A DNA stretch of 64,000 bases, taken from NCBI RefSeq assembly GCF_000722635.1, contig NZ_JOKH01000001.1, forward strand, positions 937,162-1,001,161, written 5' to 3'. Shown here one piece after another: positions 35,573 through 43,269 of this stretch. The position numbers were made by a program, and so were the translations under genes. The stretch's first letter is position 1. Each line of letters opens with the position of its first letter. The stretch is from Endozoicomonas numazuensis. Its GTDB lineage: Bacteria > Pseudomonadota > Gammaproteobacteria > Pseudomonadales > Endozoicomonadaceae. A model generated the notes under the pieces. That model was not told the origin of the DNA, searched no databases, and worked only from the letters and a program-made list of their open reading frames with translations.

Positions 35573-36433
35573 ATGCCCCCACATAATCACTTCTCTGACA
35601 GCATACTTCTGGATCATGGCTCAGCCGCCGACAATCTCGAACTGCTGGCATTATCTACGTTAATGGAAGAAGTCGGTATATCCCACTCTGACTCTCTGAA
35701 ATCCCTGATTTCTGCCTCTCAGCAGTGGCGCAGGCGACCTGGTCAGGAACGTTGGGAAATGCAAGACCTGTCTTTAACACCGGATAAGCATGAAGCGGTG
35801 ATGGAGCACCTCAAAACCCTGAACCTGGTGGATGAGCTACTGCCCTCTTCGACCCATTATGAATACACCTTACTATTGGGCGCTACTGTTCCCAGAATGG
35901 AACGCCGTCTCAACCACCTGGCCCGACTCTGGCAGGAAGGTGTGCGCTTTAACAACATTGTCTTTCTGGTAGGGCAGCGCCCCCTGAATGACGGCATCGA
36001 CAAAACAGACTGCCTGATTGCCAACAGTATTGGAAAACAGGCGCAGGGACAAAGAGCTGAAGCCGCTCGCCCCCTCACAGAAACAGAAGGAGCGATGCAA
36101 CTGTTTGCATCTATGAAGCTGCCTGAAGCAATGAAGAAACTGCCGGTAGCATTTATCGACTCACCCAGGGTCTGGAAACGGGATCACTGGCAGAGAGCCA
36201 ACACCAGAGACACCTTGATTCGATGGATGAAAGAGTCGCCTGCTCCGGGCAAAACACTGGTTATTTCAGATCAGCCTCATGCCCACTATCAGCTGGAAGT
36301 AGTAAAGCAGGAACTCCCCGAAACCTTTAAACCGGAAGTAGCTGCCCAGTCTGCAGATGAAAACACACAGGTAATACTTTATCTGGATGCACTGGCGCTC
36401 TGGCTTCATAACCTGCAGTTACGGCTTAACTGA
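35573..36433 (+). CDS. cytosolic YdcF/DUF218-like protein, paralog 2
   Basis: A 286-residue homologue of the preceding secreted protein. Shared blocks include QWRRRPGQERWEMQDL, YTLLLGATVPRMERR, NIVFLVGQRP, ANTRDTLIRWM and LALWLHNLQ at the end. It has no signal peptide, so the two copies would work in different compartments. The start at 35573 has GGAAGGA just upstream; an earlier TTG at 35552 is less likely. The similarity to DUF218 is an inference from fold-level patterns, and no catalytic role is known. A terminator follows. Confidence 0.65.
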   Translation: MPPHNHFSDSILLDHGSAADNLELLALSTLMEEVGISHSDSLKSLISASQQWRRRPGQERWEMQDLSLTPDKHEAVMEHLKTLNLVDELLPSSTHYEYTLLLGATVPRMERRLNHLARLWQEGVRFNNIVFLVGQRPLNDGIDKTDCLIANSIGKQAQGQRAEAARPLTETEGAMQLFASMKLPEAMKKLPVAFIDSPRVWKRDHWQRANTRDTLIRWMKESPAPGKTLVISDQPHAHYQLEVVKQELPETFKPEVAAQSADENTQVILYLDALALWLHNLQLRLN

Positions 36434-36446
36434 GAGAAGCCTGACA

Positions 36447-36502
36447 GCATCACGTGTTAATCGCTGGACCCGGCTTGCTGAAGTCAGTGTGATGCGAGTT
36501 TT
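36447..36502 (+). terminator. probable terminator after paralog 2
   Basis: GCATCAC (36447-36453) pairs with GTGATGC (36489-36495) across a long loop and is followed by GAGTTTTTTCC. It is 14 bp after the stop codon. Confidence 0.55.
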
Positions 36503-36598
36503 TTCCTCACTGGCGAAGGTTTTCACACACACGTACAATGATCCCCAATAATCTTTCACCTTGCTGGCCCTCGCCCATCACACAGGTTTATGCTCCTC

Positions 36599-36994
36599 AT
36601 GGATCACTCTGTTCACAACAAAATCGTAAGTTTTATCTGGTCAATAGCCGACGACTGACTACGGGATGTGTATGTCAGGGGTAAGTACCGTGATGTCATT
36701 CTGCCAATGTTTGTCCTACGTCGTCTGGACTGCCTGCTGGAAGAGACTAAAGAACAGGTGAAAGAAGAGGTCGCCTTCCAGATGGAAGAGTTCGGGCTGC
36801 CGGATCAGGATACTGACGCCCTGCGTGAAGCCTCTGGTTATGTGTTTTATAACATTGCGGATGTCAGCCTGAAAGATTTAACAGGCAACCCTTCGCAACT
36901 GGAAAATAATTTCAAACATTACCTGGACAGCTTCTCCGATAACGTCAAAGAGATCATCGAAAAGTTTGACCTTTACTCAGGTTTAGAGTTTTAA
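36599..36994 (+). pseudogene. hsdM: 5' fragment of a type I restriction-modification methyltransferase gene
   Basis: Reading from ATG 36599 gives KIVSFIWSIADD and then an in-frame TGA at 36656. After it comes LRDVYVRGKYRDVILPMFVL and RRLDCLLE, the classic N-terminus of HsdM. The frame ends after KFDLYSGLEF, where functional HsdM continues into its SAM-binding domain. The gene therefore has both a nonsense codon and a truncation, and no hsdS or hsdR is nearby. It marks a former defence island next to the toxin-antitoxin operon. Confidence 0.85.
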
Positions 36995-37227
36995 AAACAT
37001 GAACGTTCGGTAAAATATTTAGGATGTAGACAACCAACACCGCCAGGCGTAGGACCCAAACCTGCCTGAGCTCATTAAATAGTTGCAATCAGAACGGTTG
37101 CTTAACTTTATTCGAGTTCGAAAAATATAAAACGTTGGTGCTTATGATTCTCTAAACCCGAGAACCCTGTTTTGATGTCGCTGAAAAAAGAGTAGCCGAA
37201 GTCAGGGCAGTTTATGGAAAGCCTGTT

Positions 37228-37743
37228 GTGATGATGGGCGATAAACCTTTCTTCTTCTACGAAGACATTCAGAAGCATGACAATTTCAAACCTTTGGCTA
37301 TGCTGAAGCTTCGCTTGGACAAGCCTTACGAAGAGAATTTCGCCAGTCTCAGTTTTGTGAATCAGTCTCAACGACTGAGAAGCATTGGTGTGGTCAGTGC
37401 GGATATTCTGACAGAGTATTTTTCGGTGATTTCCACATTGCAAAAAAATTTCGAAGCTTTGGAAATACCCGAGTATTCACCGGAGTCTGAAACAGAAGGC
37501 GTGGTATGGGCACTTAAATCAGCAGCGCCTGGTAGCCTTGTTCTGGAAATTGCTGCCAGTTGTTTTCTTGCTGGTATGACCGTCATGAAGTTTTTGGAAA
37601 AATATCCCAAAATATCGGACGGTGTTTTACGCATCCGGAGTGACATTGAAAAGGTTTCTCAAGCGATGGGAAATGACGAAGAGCCTGTGATCATACTCAG
37701 CCCTGCTTTGGAAGAAGAGCTACGCAAAAAGGGTAAGTCATAG
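37228..37743 (+). CDS. unknown protein, possibly truncated at the 5' end
   Basis: A 171-residue protein with no family I recognise. A hydrophobic stretch (VLEIAASCFLAGMTVMKFL) may be a membrane or buried helix. The start is a GTG at 37228 (ATGs at 37231 and 37234), with GGAAAG about six bases upstream. The same frame stays open for about 60 bp further upstream with protein-like sequence (VAEKRVAEVRAVYGKP) but has no start codon. The original gene may have been longer. It lies between a broken hsdM and a toxin-antitoxin operon, so a defence or mobile-element role is possible. Confidence 0.5.
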   Translation: MMMGDKPFFFYEDIQKHDNFKPLAMLKLRLDKPYEENFASLSFVNQSQRLRSIGVVSADILTEYFSVISTLQKNFEALEIPEYSPESETEGVVWALKSAAPGSLVLEIAASCFLAGMTVMKFLEKYPKISDGVLRIRSDIEKVSQAMGNDEEPVIILSPALEEELRKKGKS

Positions 37744-37773
37744 GGTGGTCTGGATATCTTCAGGAAAACCAAC

Positions 37774-37788
37774 TTACCATAATGGTAA
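37774..37788. promoter_or_regulatory. operator palindrome 1 of the toxin-antitoxin-chaperone operon
   Basis: TTACCATAATGGTAA is a perfect 7-1-7 palindrome 61 bp upstream of the toxin ATG. It is repeated exactly at 37841. Binding by the MqsA-like antitoxin is inferred from how that family autoregulates. Confidence 0.65.
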
Positions 37789-37840
37789 TAAAGATTTGGC
37801 AGGGTATTTCAAAAAGGTAGGCTATGCTTGCTTGAGGAAC

Positions 37841-37855
37841 TTACCATAATGGTAA
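37841..37855. promoter_or_regulatory. operator palindrome 2, overlapping the toxin start codon
   Basis: An identical copy of TTACCATAATGGTAA, 67 bp after the first. The toxin ATG (37849) lies inside it. Between the copies are promoter-like hexamers TTGGCA (37796-37801) and TAGGCT (37818-37823), 16 bp apart. Confidence 0.65.
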
Positions 37856-38283
37856 ATACTGTAAATGTAAGTGCATATGAGGGTAGTCCCCCTGCTGGTG
37901 ACGAAGGCCGTAGAATTTTGACAGGAAGTCCACTTTACCCCTCTGGTTTGATCAACAAACTATTGGAAAAGGGCTGCGTGGGCTTTGAAATCTGGACGAA
38001 AAAAGGATTACAGAACCTGAAAAAATGGCGGCTTGATCATGATGATGTACTTGAACTACTTAAAATTGCCATAACTAATGGTCGGTACCTTGGTTCACTC
38101 TGGTGTGTACAAAAGCCTACCGGCCCTTGGGCTGCTTGTGACCACTATAGTGTTATGCGCAAGGAGTGGTGCGAAGCTGCCTTTAAGGATATGGTCTTTG
38201 AGTATTATGTGAAGTTTGCAGTTAATAAGAGCGGTAAACTGTTGCTCGTGGTGTCCTGCCCCCCATCTGAAGACAGGAGTTGA
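37849..38283 (+). CDS. MqsR-like toxin of a toxin-antitoxin-chaperone system
   Basis: A 144-residue protein, longer than E. coli MqsR (98). The C-terminal part WCEAAFKDMVFEYYVKFAVN, then KSGKLLLVVSCPP, follows the MqsR pattern of a DvY..-YVKF-v-..LLVvSF strand pair. The preceding DDVLELLKIAITNGRYL is the matching helix region. MqsR enzymes are ribosome-independent mRNA interferases. It is followed after 3 bp by an MqsA-like antitoxin, the known mqsR-mqsA order. The ATG lies within an operator palindrome. Assignment rests on pattern and context; activity is unproven. Confidence 0.7.
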   Translation: MVNTVNVSAYEGSPPAGDEGRRILTGSPLYPSGLINKLLEKGCVGFEIWTKKGLQNLKKWRLDHDDVLELLKIAITNGRYLGSLWCVQKPTGPWAACDHYSVMRKEWCEAAFKDMVFEYYVKFAVNKSGKLLLVVSCPPSEDRS

Positions 38284-38286
38284 AAA

Positions 38287-38871
38287 ATGCAAAATAACAT
38301 GAATGTTTGTCCTATCTGTGAGTCAGGTCAGCTACATGAAAAAAACGAGTTGGAAGAGACTACCTATAAGGGTGTAACCGGACAAACCCCTCTCTACTAC
38401 TCTATTTGCGATGCTTGTGGCAGTGAGCAGGGTAATGCTGCACAGAGCCGAAAAAACAAACAAGCGATGTTGGCGTTTAAAAAACAAGTTGATGGTTTCC
38501 TGTCTGGCGAAGAAGTCAGAGAACAACGTAAACGTTGGGATATTACCCAAGCTCAAGCTGCCAGAATCTTTGGCGGTGGCCCTGTTGCGTTCTCCAAATA
38601 CGAAGCTGATGACGTGGTTCAATCTGAGCCTATGGATAAACTGTTGCGCGTTGCTCAAGCCGTTCCAGAAGCCTTTATTTGGCTGGCACAACAGGCAGGA
38701 GAGATGGATGTTTGTCAGAAAGCACGAAAAGCTTCTTTTGATTTGATTGAGAACTCTCTGACTCGGAAGGATGATAGTGTGGTCTTGTTCAAAGCCAGAT
38801 CCAAACCCGTAGTGACAAATCTCGAGCAGATCAGTGTATCTTCAACGGATTCTCTTCAGATAGCAGGTTAA
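38287..38871 (+). CDS. MqsA-like antitoxin with a C-terminal extension
   Basis: A 194-residue zinc-binding and helix-turn-helix antitoxin. The N-terminal zinc ribbon has CPICESG (with C9 and C12 region) and a second pair in ICDACGSEQ, with YKGVTGQ between them. The DNA-binding half has RKRWDITQAQAARIFGGGPV and AFSKYEADDV. E. coli MqsA ends at about 131 residues. Here about 50 further residues follow (from QQAGEMDVCQ), as expected for a chaperone-addiction tail bound by a SecB-like partner. The next gene, 5 bp downstream, encodes such a partner. Confidence 0.88.
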   Translation: MQNNMNVCPICESGQLHEKNELEETTYKGVTGQTPLYYSICDACGSEQGNAAQSRKNKQAMLAFKKQVDGFLSGEEVREQRKRWDITQAQAARIFGGGPVAFSKYEADDVVQSEPMDKLLRVAQAVPEAFIWLAQQAGEMDVCQKARKASFDLIENSLTRKDDSVVLFKARSKPVVTNLEQISVSSTDSLQIAG

Positions 38872-38876
38872 TTCTT

Positions 38877-39326
38877 ATGAGCACCGATGTAAGCCTGTCA
38901 CCGCTCCAAACCCGACAGCTCTTGTTTAGCAAAGTGCTTGTTGAGCCCTGTGACTTTCCTGCGGATGAAAAGATATGGGCTCCTGGTTTTGATTTTAAGG
39001 ATGTTAAAATCGAGACAACCCTTGAAGTCGGCTGTAAAGAAGGGGAAGAAGAAGATCCACGAAACTATCTTGTGACAGTAAGAATTTTAATTGCGAATGA
39101 GCAGGGTAAAAAAGCTCCATATACTGTCGATATAGAAGCTCAAGCCTGGATCGAGCTTCAACCCGTATTTGATATTGATAAGCGTGAAGCGATTATGTGC
39201 GTCAATGGACCCACTGTAGTGGCAGGCGCTATCCGTGAGGTCGTTACTCAGCTGACCGCAAGGTCGTTTTACGGAGCCCTTGTATTACCTACACTCAGGT
39301 TTCAGAGTGGGGATCATGAGGGCTAA
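38877..39326 (+). CDS. SecB-like chaperone of the toxin-antitoxin system
   Basis: A 149-residue homologue of the export chaperone SecB. The beta-rich core (FKDVKIETTLEVG, NYLVTVRILIANEQGKKAPY) and the late helix-turn VNGPTVVAGAIREVVTQLTA, then RSFYGALVLPTLRF, match the SecB arrangement in which the C-terminal helix carries the RE pair before a conserved GxFP-like turn. In tripartite systems such chaperones protect the antitoxin from proteolysis. It is the third gene of the operon. It is unlikely to be the housekeeping SecB, since no grxC or gpsA neighbours are present. Confidence 0.8.
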   Translation: MSTDVSLSPLQTRQLLFSKVLVEPCDFPADEKIWAPGFDFKDVKIETTLEVGCKEGEEEDPRNYLVTVRILIANEQGKKAPYTVDIEAQAWIELQPVFDIDKREAIMCVNGPTVVAGAIREVVTQLTARSFYGALVLPTLRFQSGDHEG

Positions 39327-39387
39327 TAGCTTTTCTTGAGAACCCTAATCAGCTCCTCAAAAAAAGATGCATTCTGCATAGTCTTCA

Positions 39388-39412
39388 CCGCCTGAAAGCA
39401 GGCGGTTCTTCC
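39388..39412 (+). terminator. probable terminator after the toxin-antitoxin-chaperone operon
   Basis: CCGCCTG (39388-39394) pairs with CAGGCGG (39399-39405) around AAAG, followed by TTCTTCC. It is 62 bp after the chaperone stop. Confidence 0.55.
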
Positions 39413-39537
39413 ATCATCTCAGTTCCTTTCTGCCTGAAAATACCCACACCTTCGGTCTCTTCCATATTTCCTCTCCAGACTTCGGAAATTTGAGCATTAG
39501 AAAAGCTTCACTATGTCACCCCACCTGACTATGCGTT

Positions 39538-40161
39538 CTATTCTCTGTCAGGCTCCCAGGATTCTCCCCACCTGGGCATCAGGGTCTGCTCGATGTCCAG
39601 CTGGCTCAATATTCTCGCCACCACAAAGTCCACCAGATCTTCCATCGTTTCGGGCTTGTTATAAAACCCGGGCGATGCTGGAAGAATCACAGCTCCCATC
39701 CGGGTTAGCTTGAGCATGTTTTCCAGATGAATTTCTGAATAAGGGGCTTCCCGGGGTACCAGAACCAGCTTTCGCCGTTCTTTCAGGGCAACATCTGCTG
39801 CTCTCTCAATCAGATTGTTGCTGGCACCGTATGCTATAGACGACAAGGTACCAGAACTACAGGGGCAAACAATCATTTTACTGGGGGCTCCACTGCCTGA
39901 CGCCACAGGTGACATCCAGTCCTCATGCCCCAACAATCGGATCTGCCCTGCGCTGGCATTGCAGTAATCTATCAGCACCCCCTCAGCCTCCCGATCACCA
40001 GCAGGCAGGTGGAGGGATGTTTCTGTTTCAATCACCACTTTTGCGGCTCTTGAAATCATGCAAAAAATCTCCGCTCCCGAAGCGACGAGACACTGCATCA
40101 GCCTGAGTCCGTACTGAGCCCCAGAAGCCCCGGTAATAGCAAGAGTTATACGCTCAACCAA
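39538..40161 (-). CDS. ubiX: flavin prenyltransferase
   Basis: A 207-residue flavoprotein that attaches a dimethylallyl group to FMN, making the prenyl-FMN cofactor of UbiD decarboxylase in ubiquinone synthesis. The family markers are LAITGASGAQYGLRL, the FMN-phosphate-binding SGSGAPSKMIVCPCSSGTLS, LVPREAPYSEIHL and ILPASPGFYNKPETM. It lies 4 bp downstream of mpl, a common gammaproteobacterial pairing, so the two are one operon. Confidence 0.96.
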   Translation of the reverse strand: MVERITLAITGASGAQYGLRLMQCLVASGAEIFCMISRAAKVVIETETSLHLPAGDREAEGVLIDYCNASAGQIRLLGHEDWMSPVASGSGAPSKMIVCPCSSGTLSSIAYGASNNLIERAADVALKERRKLVLVPREAPYSEIHLENMLKLTRMGAVILPASPGFYNKPETMEDLVDFVVARILSQLDIEQTLMPRWGESWEPDRE

Positions 40162-40165
40162 TTTT

Positions 40166-41533
40166 TTAACCTTTTTCCAATGCCGCAGATTTATTCAACT
40201 CCACCAGCAAACGCTGATGAATCCCTTCAAAGCCACCATTACTCATGATGACCAGATGATCGCCGCTTTCTGAAGTTTGAAGAAGGTAGTCAATAATTTC
40301 TTCAGTAGACGACATCACACGGGTAGGTACAGGGCTTTTATCAATATATTCATCCAGAGACCACTTTATATCCCCGGACTGAAACCAGATCACTTCTGAC
40401 GCATTTTGAACACAGTCAGACAGAGCATTACCATGGATGCCCATTTTCATGGTATTGGAACGTGGTTCTATAATGGCCCGAATACGATCATTCTGGTATC
40501 TGGCACGCAAACCCTTCAACGTGGTTTCAATAGCCGTCGGATGATGGGCAAAATCATCATAGACTTTGATGCCTTCGATATCCGCCAGCAACTCCATTCT
40601 GCGCTTCACTCCCTTAAACTGCCCAAGCGCTTCACAGGCCTGGCCTGGCAGGACACCTACATGCCTGGCCGCTGCGATGGCAGCCAGACCATTGGCAACA
40701 TTATGCTCTCCTGTCAGAGACCAGTTGATGTGGCCAACCACTTTTTCCTGATACATCACATCAAAAGCACTACCGTCTGTATTGATCAAACGAGTGGTCC
40801 ACTCGCCGCCCAGCTGCTCCAGCTCCGACCAGCACCCCATCTCCAGAACATGATTCAAAGCTTCGGAGTTTGCCGGCGATATGATTCTGCCATCCCCCGG
40901 TATCGTTCTGACCAGATGATGGAACTGCTTCTGGATGGCGGCAAGATTCTCAAATATGTCAGCATGGTCAAATTCAAGGTTATTCAAAATGGCGGTGCGG
41001 GGATGATAGTGCACAAACTTGGAGCGTTTATCGAAGAAGGCTGTATCGTACTCATCGGCCTCGACCACAAAAAACGGGGTCTCTCCCATTCTTGCCGAGA
41101 TTCCGAAATTAGCCGGAATCCCTCCAATCAAAAACCCCGGAGACATGCCTGCATGCTCCAGAACCCAGGCCAGCATACTGCTGGTAGAGGTTTTTCCATG
41201 AGTCCCGGCCACCGCCATGACCCACTTGTCTTTGAGGATATGTTCAGCAAAGAACTGAGGCCCTGAAGTGTAGGCCAGCCCCTTGTTAAGCACATATTCC
41301 ACGACCGGATTCCCCCGGCTCATGGCATTGCCTATCACCACCAGATCAGGCTCATCGTCCAGATGCTCTACCTGATAGCCCTGCATTAACTGAATACCCT
41401 GTGCTTTCAGCTGTGTACTCATGGGGGGATAGACATGTTCATCGGAACCGCTGACCCTGATGCCGATATCCCTGGCCAGAAGTGCAAGACTTCCCATAAA
41501 TGTGCCGCAGATTCCCAGAATATGTATGTGCAT
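40166..41533 (-). CDS. mpl: UDP-N-acetylmuramate:L-alanyl-gamma-D-glutamyl-meso-diaminopimelate ligase
   Basis: Mur-ligase family enzyme of 455 residues for peptidoglycan recycling: it joins recovered tripeptide to UDP-MurNAc. The N-terminus MHIHILGICGTFMGSLALLA is diagnostic. The ATP-binding P-loop is AGTHGKTSTSSML, and EADEYDTAFFDKRSKF and DDFAHHPTAI follow. I start it at the ATG at 41533, which aligns with other Mpl proteins and has AAGGGTG just upstream. An ATG at 41548 is an alternative; a TTG at 41608 is unlikely. Confidence 0.96.
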   Translation of the reverse strand: MHIHILGICGTFMGSLALLARDIGIRVSGSDEHVYPPMSTQLKAQGIQLMQGYQVEHLDDEPDLVVIGNAMSRGNPVVEYVLNKGLAYTSGPQFFAEHILKDKWVMAVAGTHGKTSTSSMLAWVLEHAGMSPGFLIGGIPANFGISARMGETPFFVVEADEYDTAFFDKRSKFVHYHPRTAILNNLEFDHADIFENLAAIQKQFHHLVRTIPGDGRIISPANSEALNHVLEMGCWSELEQLGGEWTTRLINTDGSAFDVMYQEKVVGHINWSLTGEHNVANGLAAIAAARHVGVLPGQACEALGQFKGVKRRMELLADIEGIKVYDDFAHHPTAIETTLKGLRARYQNDRIRAIIEPRSNTMKMGIHGNALSDCVQNASEVIWFQSGDIKWSLDEYIDKSPVPTRVMSSTEEIIDYLLQTSESGDHLVIMSNGGFEGIHQRLLVELNKSAALEKG

Positions 41534-41791
41534 ATCACCCTTACTCATAATCAGCCTCTGAAGGCTCTTCAATAACCACTGATGTCTCTTAACATTTTGT
41601 ACCCACAAAGCGATGTATGATGTACTTTTGACACTTTCATCCCTTCCGGTTCGTACTCACAATGGCATTGATTTTGCTGACACTCATCATAACAGACTGT
41701 CTAATCTCAATGACTAAAAAGGTTTTGACTACAAAACCACCGGCAGTTTACTCCGAGCGGATGATTTTTTGGTAGATATTGCCTGATAAAT

Positions 41792-41832
41792 TGACTCAAT
41801 AGTCAGGGACAGAAAAATGACTCTTTAGTCAT
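41792..41832. promoter_or_regulatory. pair of TGACT-N4-AGTCA palindromes upstream of the phosphofructokinase gene
   Basis: TGACTCAATAGTCA (41792-41805) and ATGACTCTTTAGTCAT (41817-41832) share the same arms and spacing, with centres 26 bp apart. They lie about 140 bp before the pfp start in a 439-bp gap between mpl and pfp that has no gene. The arrangement suggests binding of a dimeric regulator to two sites. The regulator is unknown. Confidence 0.45.
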
Positions 41833-41972
41833 TCGTCTCAATAAAAAAATTCACGCTAAATAAACGGACAAACTCCCCTGTTTTAAGTATCATTCAGCGC
41901 GAAACTTGTTCTACCATAAAACAACATAAGTTCACAAAATTTAGATTACTCATTCAGCGAGAGCTACTCAGG

Positions 41973-43238
41973 ATGTCAATCAAGCATGCATTTTATGCGC
42001 AGTCAGGAGGCGTAACAGCGGTTATCAACGCCAGTGCCTGCGCCGTTATCGAAACCGCACGTCGTTATCCGGACCAAATCGGTAAGGTCTATGCGGGTCA
42101 TAACGGTATTCTGGGCGCTTTAAGAGAAGAGCTGATCGACACCAGTCAGGAATCTCATGAGGCCATTGGTGCGCTTCACCGGACCCCTGGAGGTGCATTT
42201 GGATCATGTCGTTACAAACTTAAATCGTTTGAAGAGAGTGAAGCAGAATACCGCCGTCTGATTGAAGTGTTCCAGGCACATAATATTGGTTACTTCTTCT
42301 ATAACGGTGGTAACGACTCCATGGATACTGCGCTGAAAGTGTCTCAGCTCAGTGAAAAAATGGGTTACCCCATTACCTGTATTGGTATTCCCAAAACCAT
42401 CGATAACGATCTGGCCGTCACTGACAACTGCCCCGGATTTGGTTCAGCAGCAAAATACCTGGCGGTTTCCACTAAAGAGGCCAGCCATGACATCGCCTCC
42501 ATGTGTGATAACTCTACCAAGGTTTTCGTTATGGAAGTGATGGGGCGCCACGCAGGCTGGCTCGCAGCAGCTGCTGGTCTGGCAGCTCGCCAGAACGGTG
42601 ACCCGCCTCATATTATTGTGTTTCCTGAAACACCGCTGAATAAAGAAAAGTTTCTGGCCAAGGTCAAGAAGACAGTCGATGAAGAAGGCTATTGTGTGAT
42701 TGTCGCTTCTGAAGGTGCCAAATATGCTGACGGCAGCTTTGTATCGGCTTCAACCACAGTTATCGACTCATTTGGTCATCACCAGCTGGGTGGGGTGGCT
42801 CCCGCATTGTGCACCATGATCAAGCGGGAACATGGATTCAAATATCACTATGCCGTGGCTGACTACCTTCAGCGTTCAGCCAGACATATCGCTTCCAGAG
42901 TCGATGTCGAACAGGCATACGCTGTAGGTAAAGCAGCGGTAGAGCTGGCAGTTACTGGCAAGAATGCCGTCATGTCCAGCATCATCCGTGAATCCAATGC
43001 GCCTTACCGCTGGTCTATTGGTGAAGTGCAGCTGGAAGAAGTAGCAAACTACGAAAAGAAAATGCCCATGGAATTCATTGACGATGATGGTTTTGGAATC
43101 ACGTCTGTTTGCCGGGAATATCTTGAACCGCTGATTGAAGGAGAGGAATACCCTCCTTACCTCAACGGCCTGCCAAGGTTTGCCAAACTCAAGAAAGTAC
43201 TGGTTGAGAAAAAACTCAACGACTCATTTGATGTATAA
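41973..43238 (+). CDS. pfp: pyrophosphate-dependent 6-phosphofructokinase
   Basis: A 421-residue phosphofructokinase, longer than the bacterial ATP enzyme (320). The phosphoryl-donor loop reads YNGGNDSMDT, and the substrate loop reads GIPKTIDNDL. Asp after GGN and Lys in PKTIDND are the substitutions that mark PPi-dependent enzymes (ATP enzymes have Gly at both). FVMEVMGRHAGWLAAAAGLA and IVASEGAKYADG also fit. It would catalyse a reversible step of glycolysis using pyrophosphate. It is monocistronic. Confidence 0.9.
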   Translation: MSIKHAFYAQSGGVTAVINASACAVIETARRYPDQIGKVYAGHNGILGALREELIDTSQESHEAIGALHRTPGGAFGSCRYKLKSFEESEAEYRRLIEVFQAHNIGYFFYNGGNDSMDTALKVSQLSEKMGYPITCIGIPKTIDNDLAVTDNCPGFGSAAKYLAVSTKEASHDIASMCDNSTKVFVMEVMGRHAGWLAAAAGLAARQNGDPPHIIVFPETPLNKEKFLAKVKKTVDEEGYCVIVASEGAKYADGSFVSASTTVIDSFGHHQLGGVAPALCTMIKREHGFKYHYAVADYLQRSARHIASRVDVEQAYAVGKAAVELAVTGKNAVMSSIIRESNAPYRWSIGEVQLEEVANYEKKMPMEFIDDDGFGITSVCREYLEPLIEGEEYPPYLNGLPRFAKLKKVLVEKKLNDSFDV

Positions 43239-43269
43239 ATAATCATTTCAGGGCAGCAGCGACTTATGG

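Noticed and set aside
38877-39326. Housekeeping secB
   Set aside because: The gene is operonic with a toxin and an antitoxin, and is divergent, and lacks the usual secB neighbours. I call it a TAC chaperone instead.
40406-41266. Open frame of about 286 codons on the plus strand
   Set aside because: It is antisense to mpl, which is unmistakable. The antisense translation is rich in His, Cys and Arg and has no recognisable domain.
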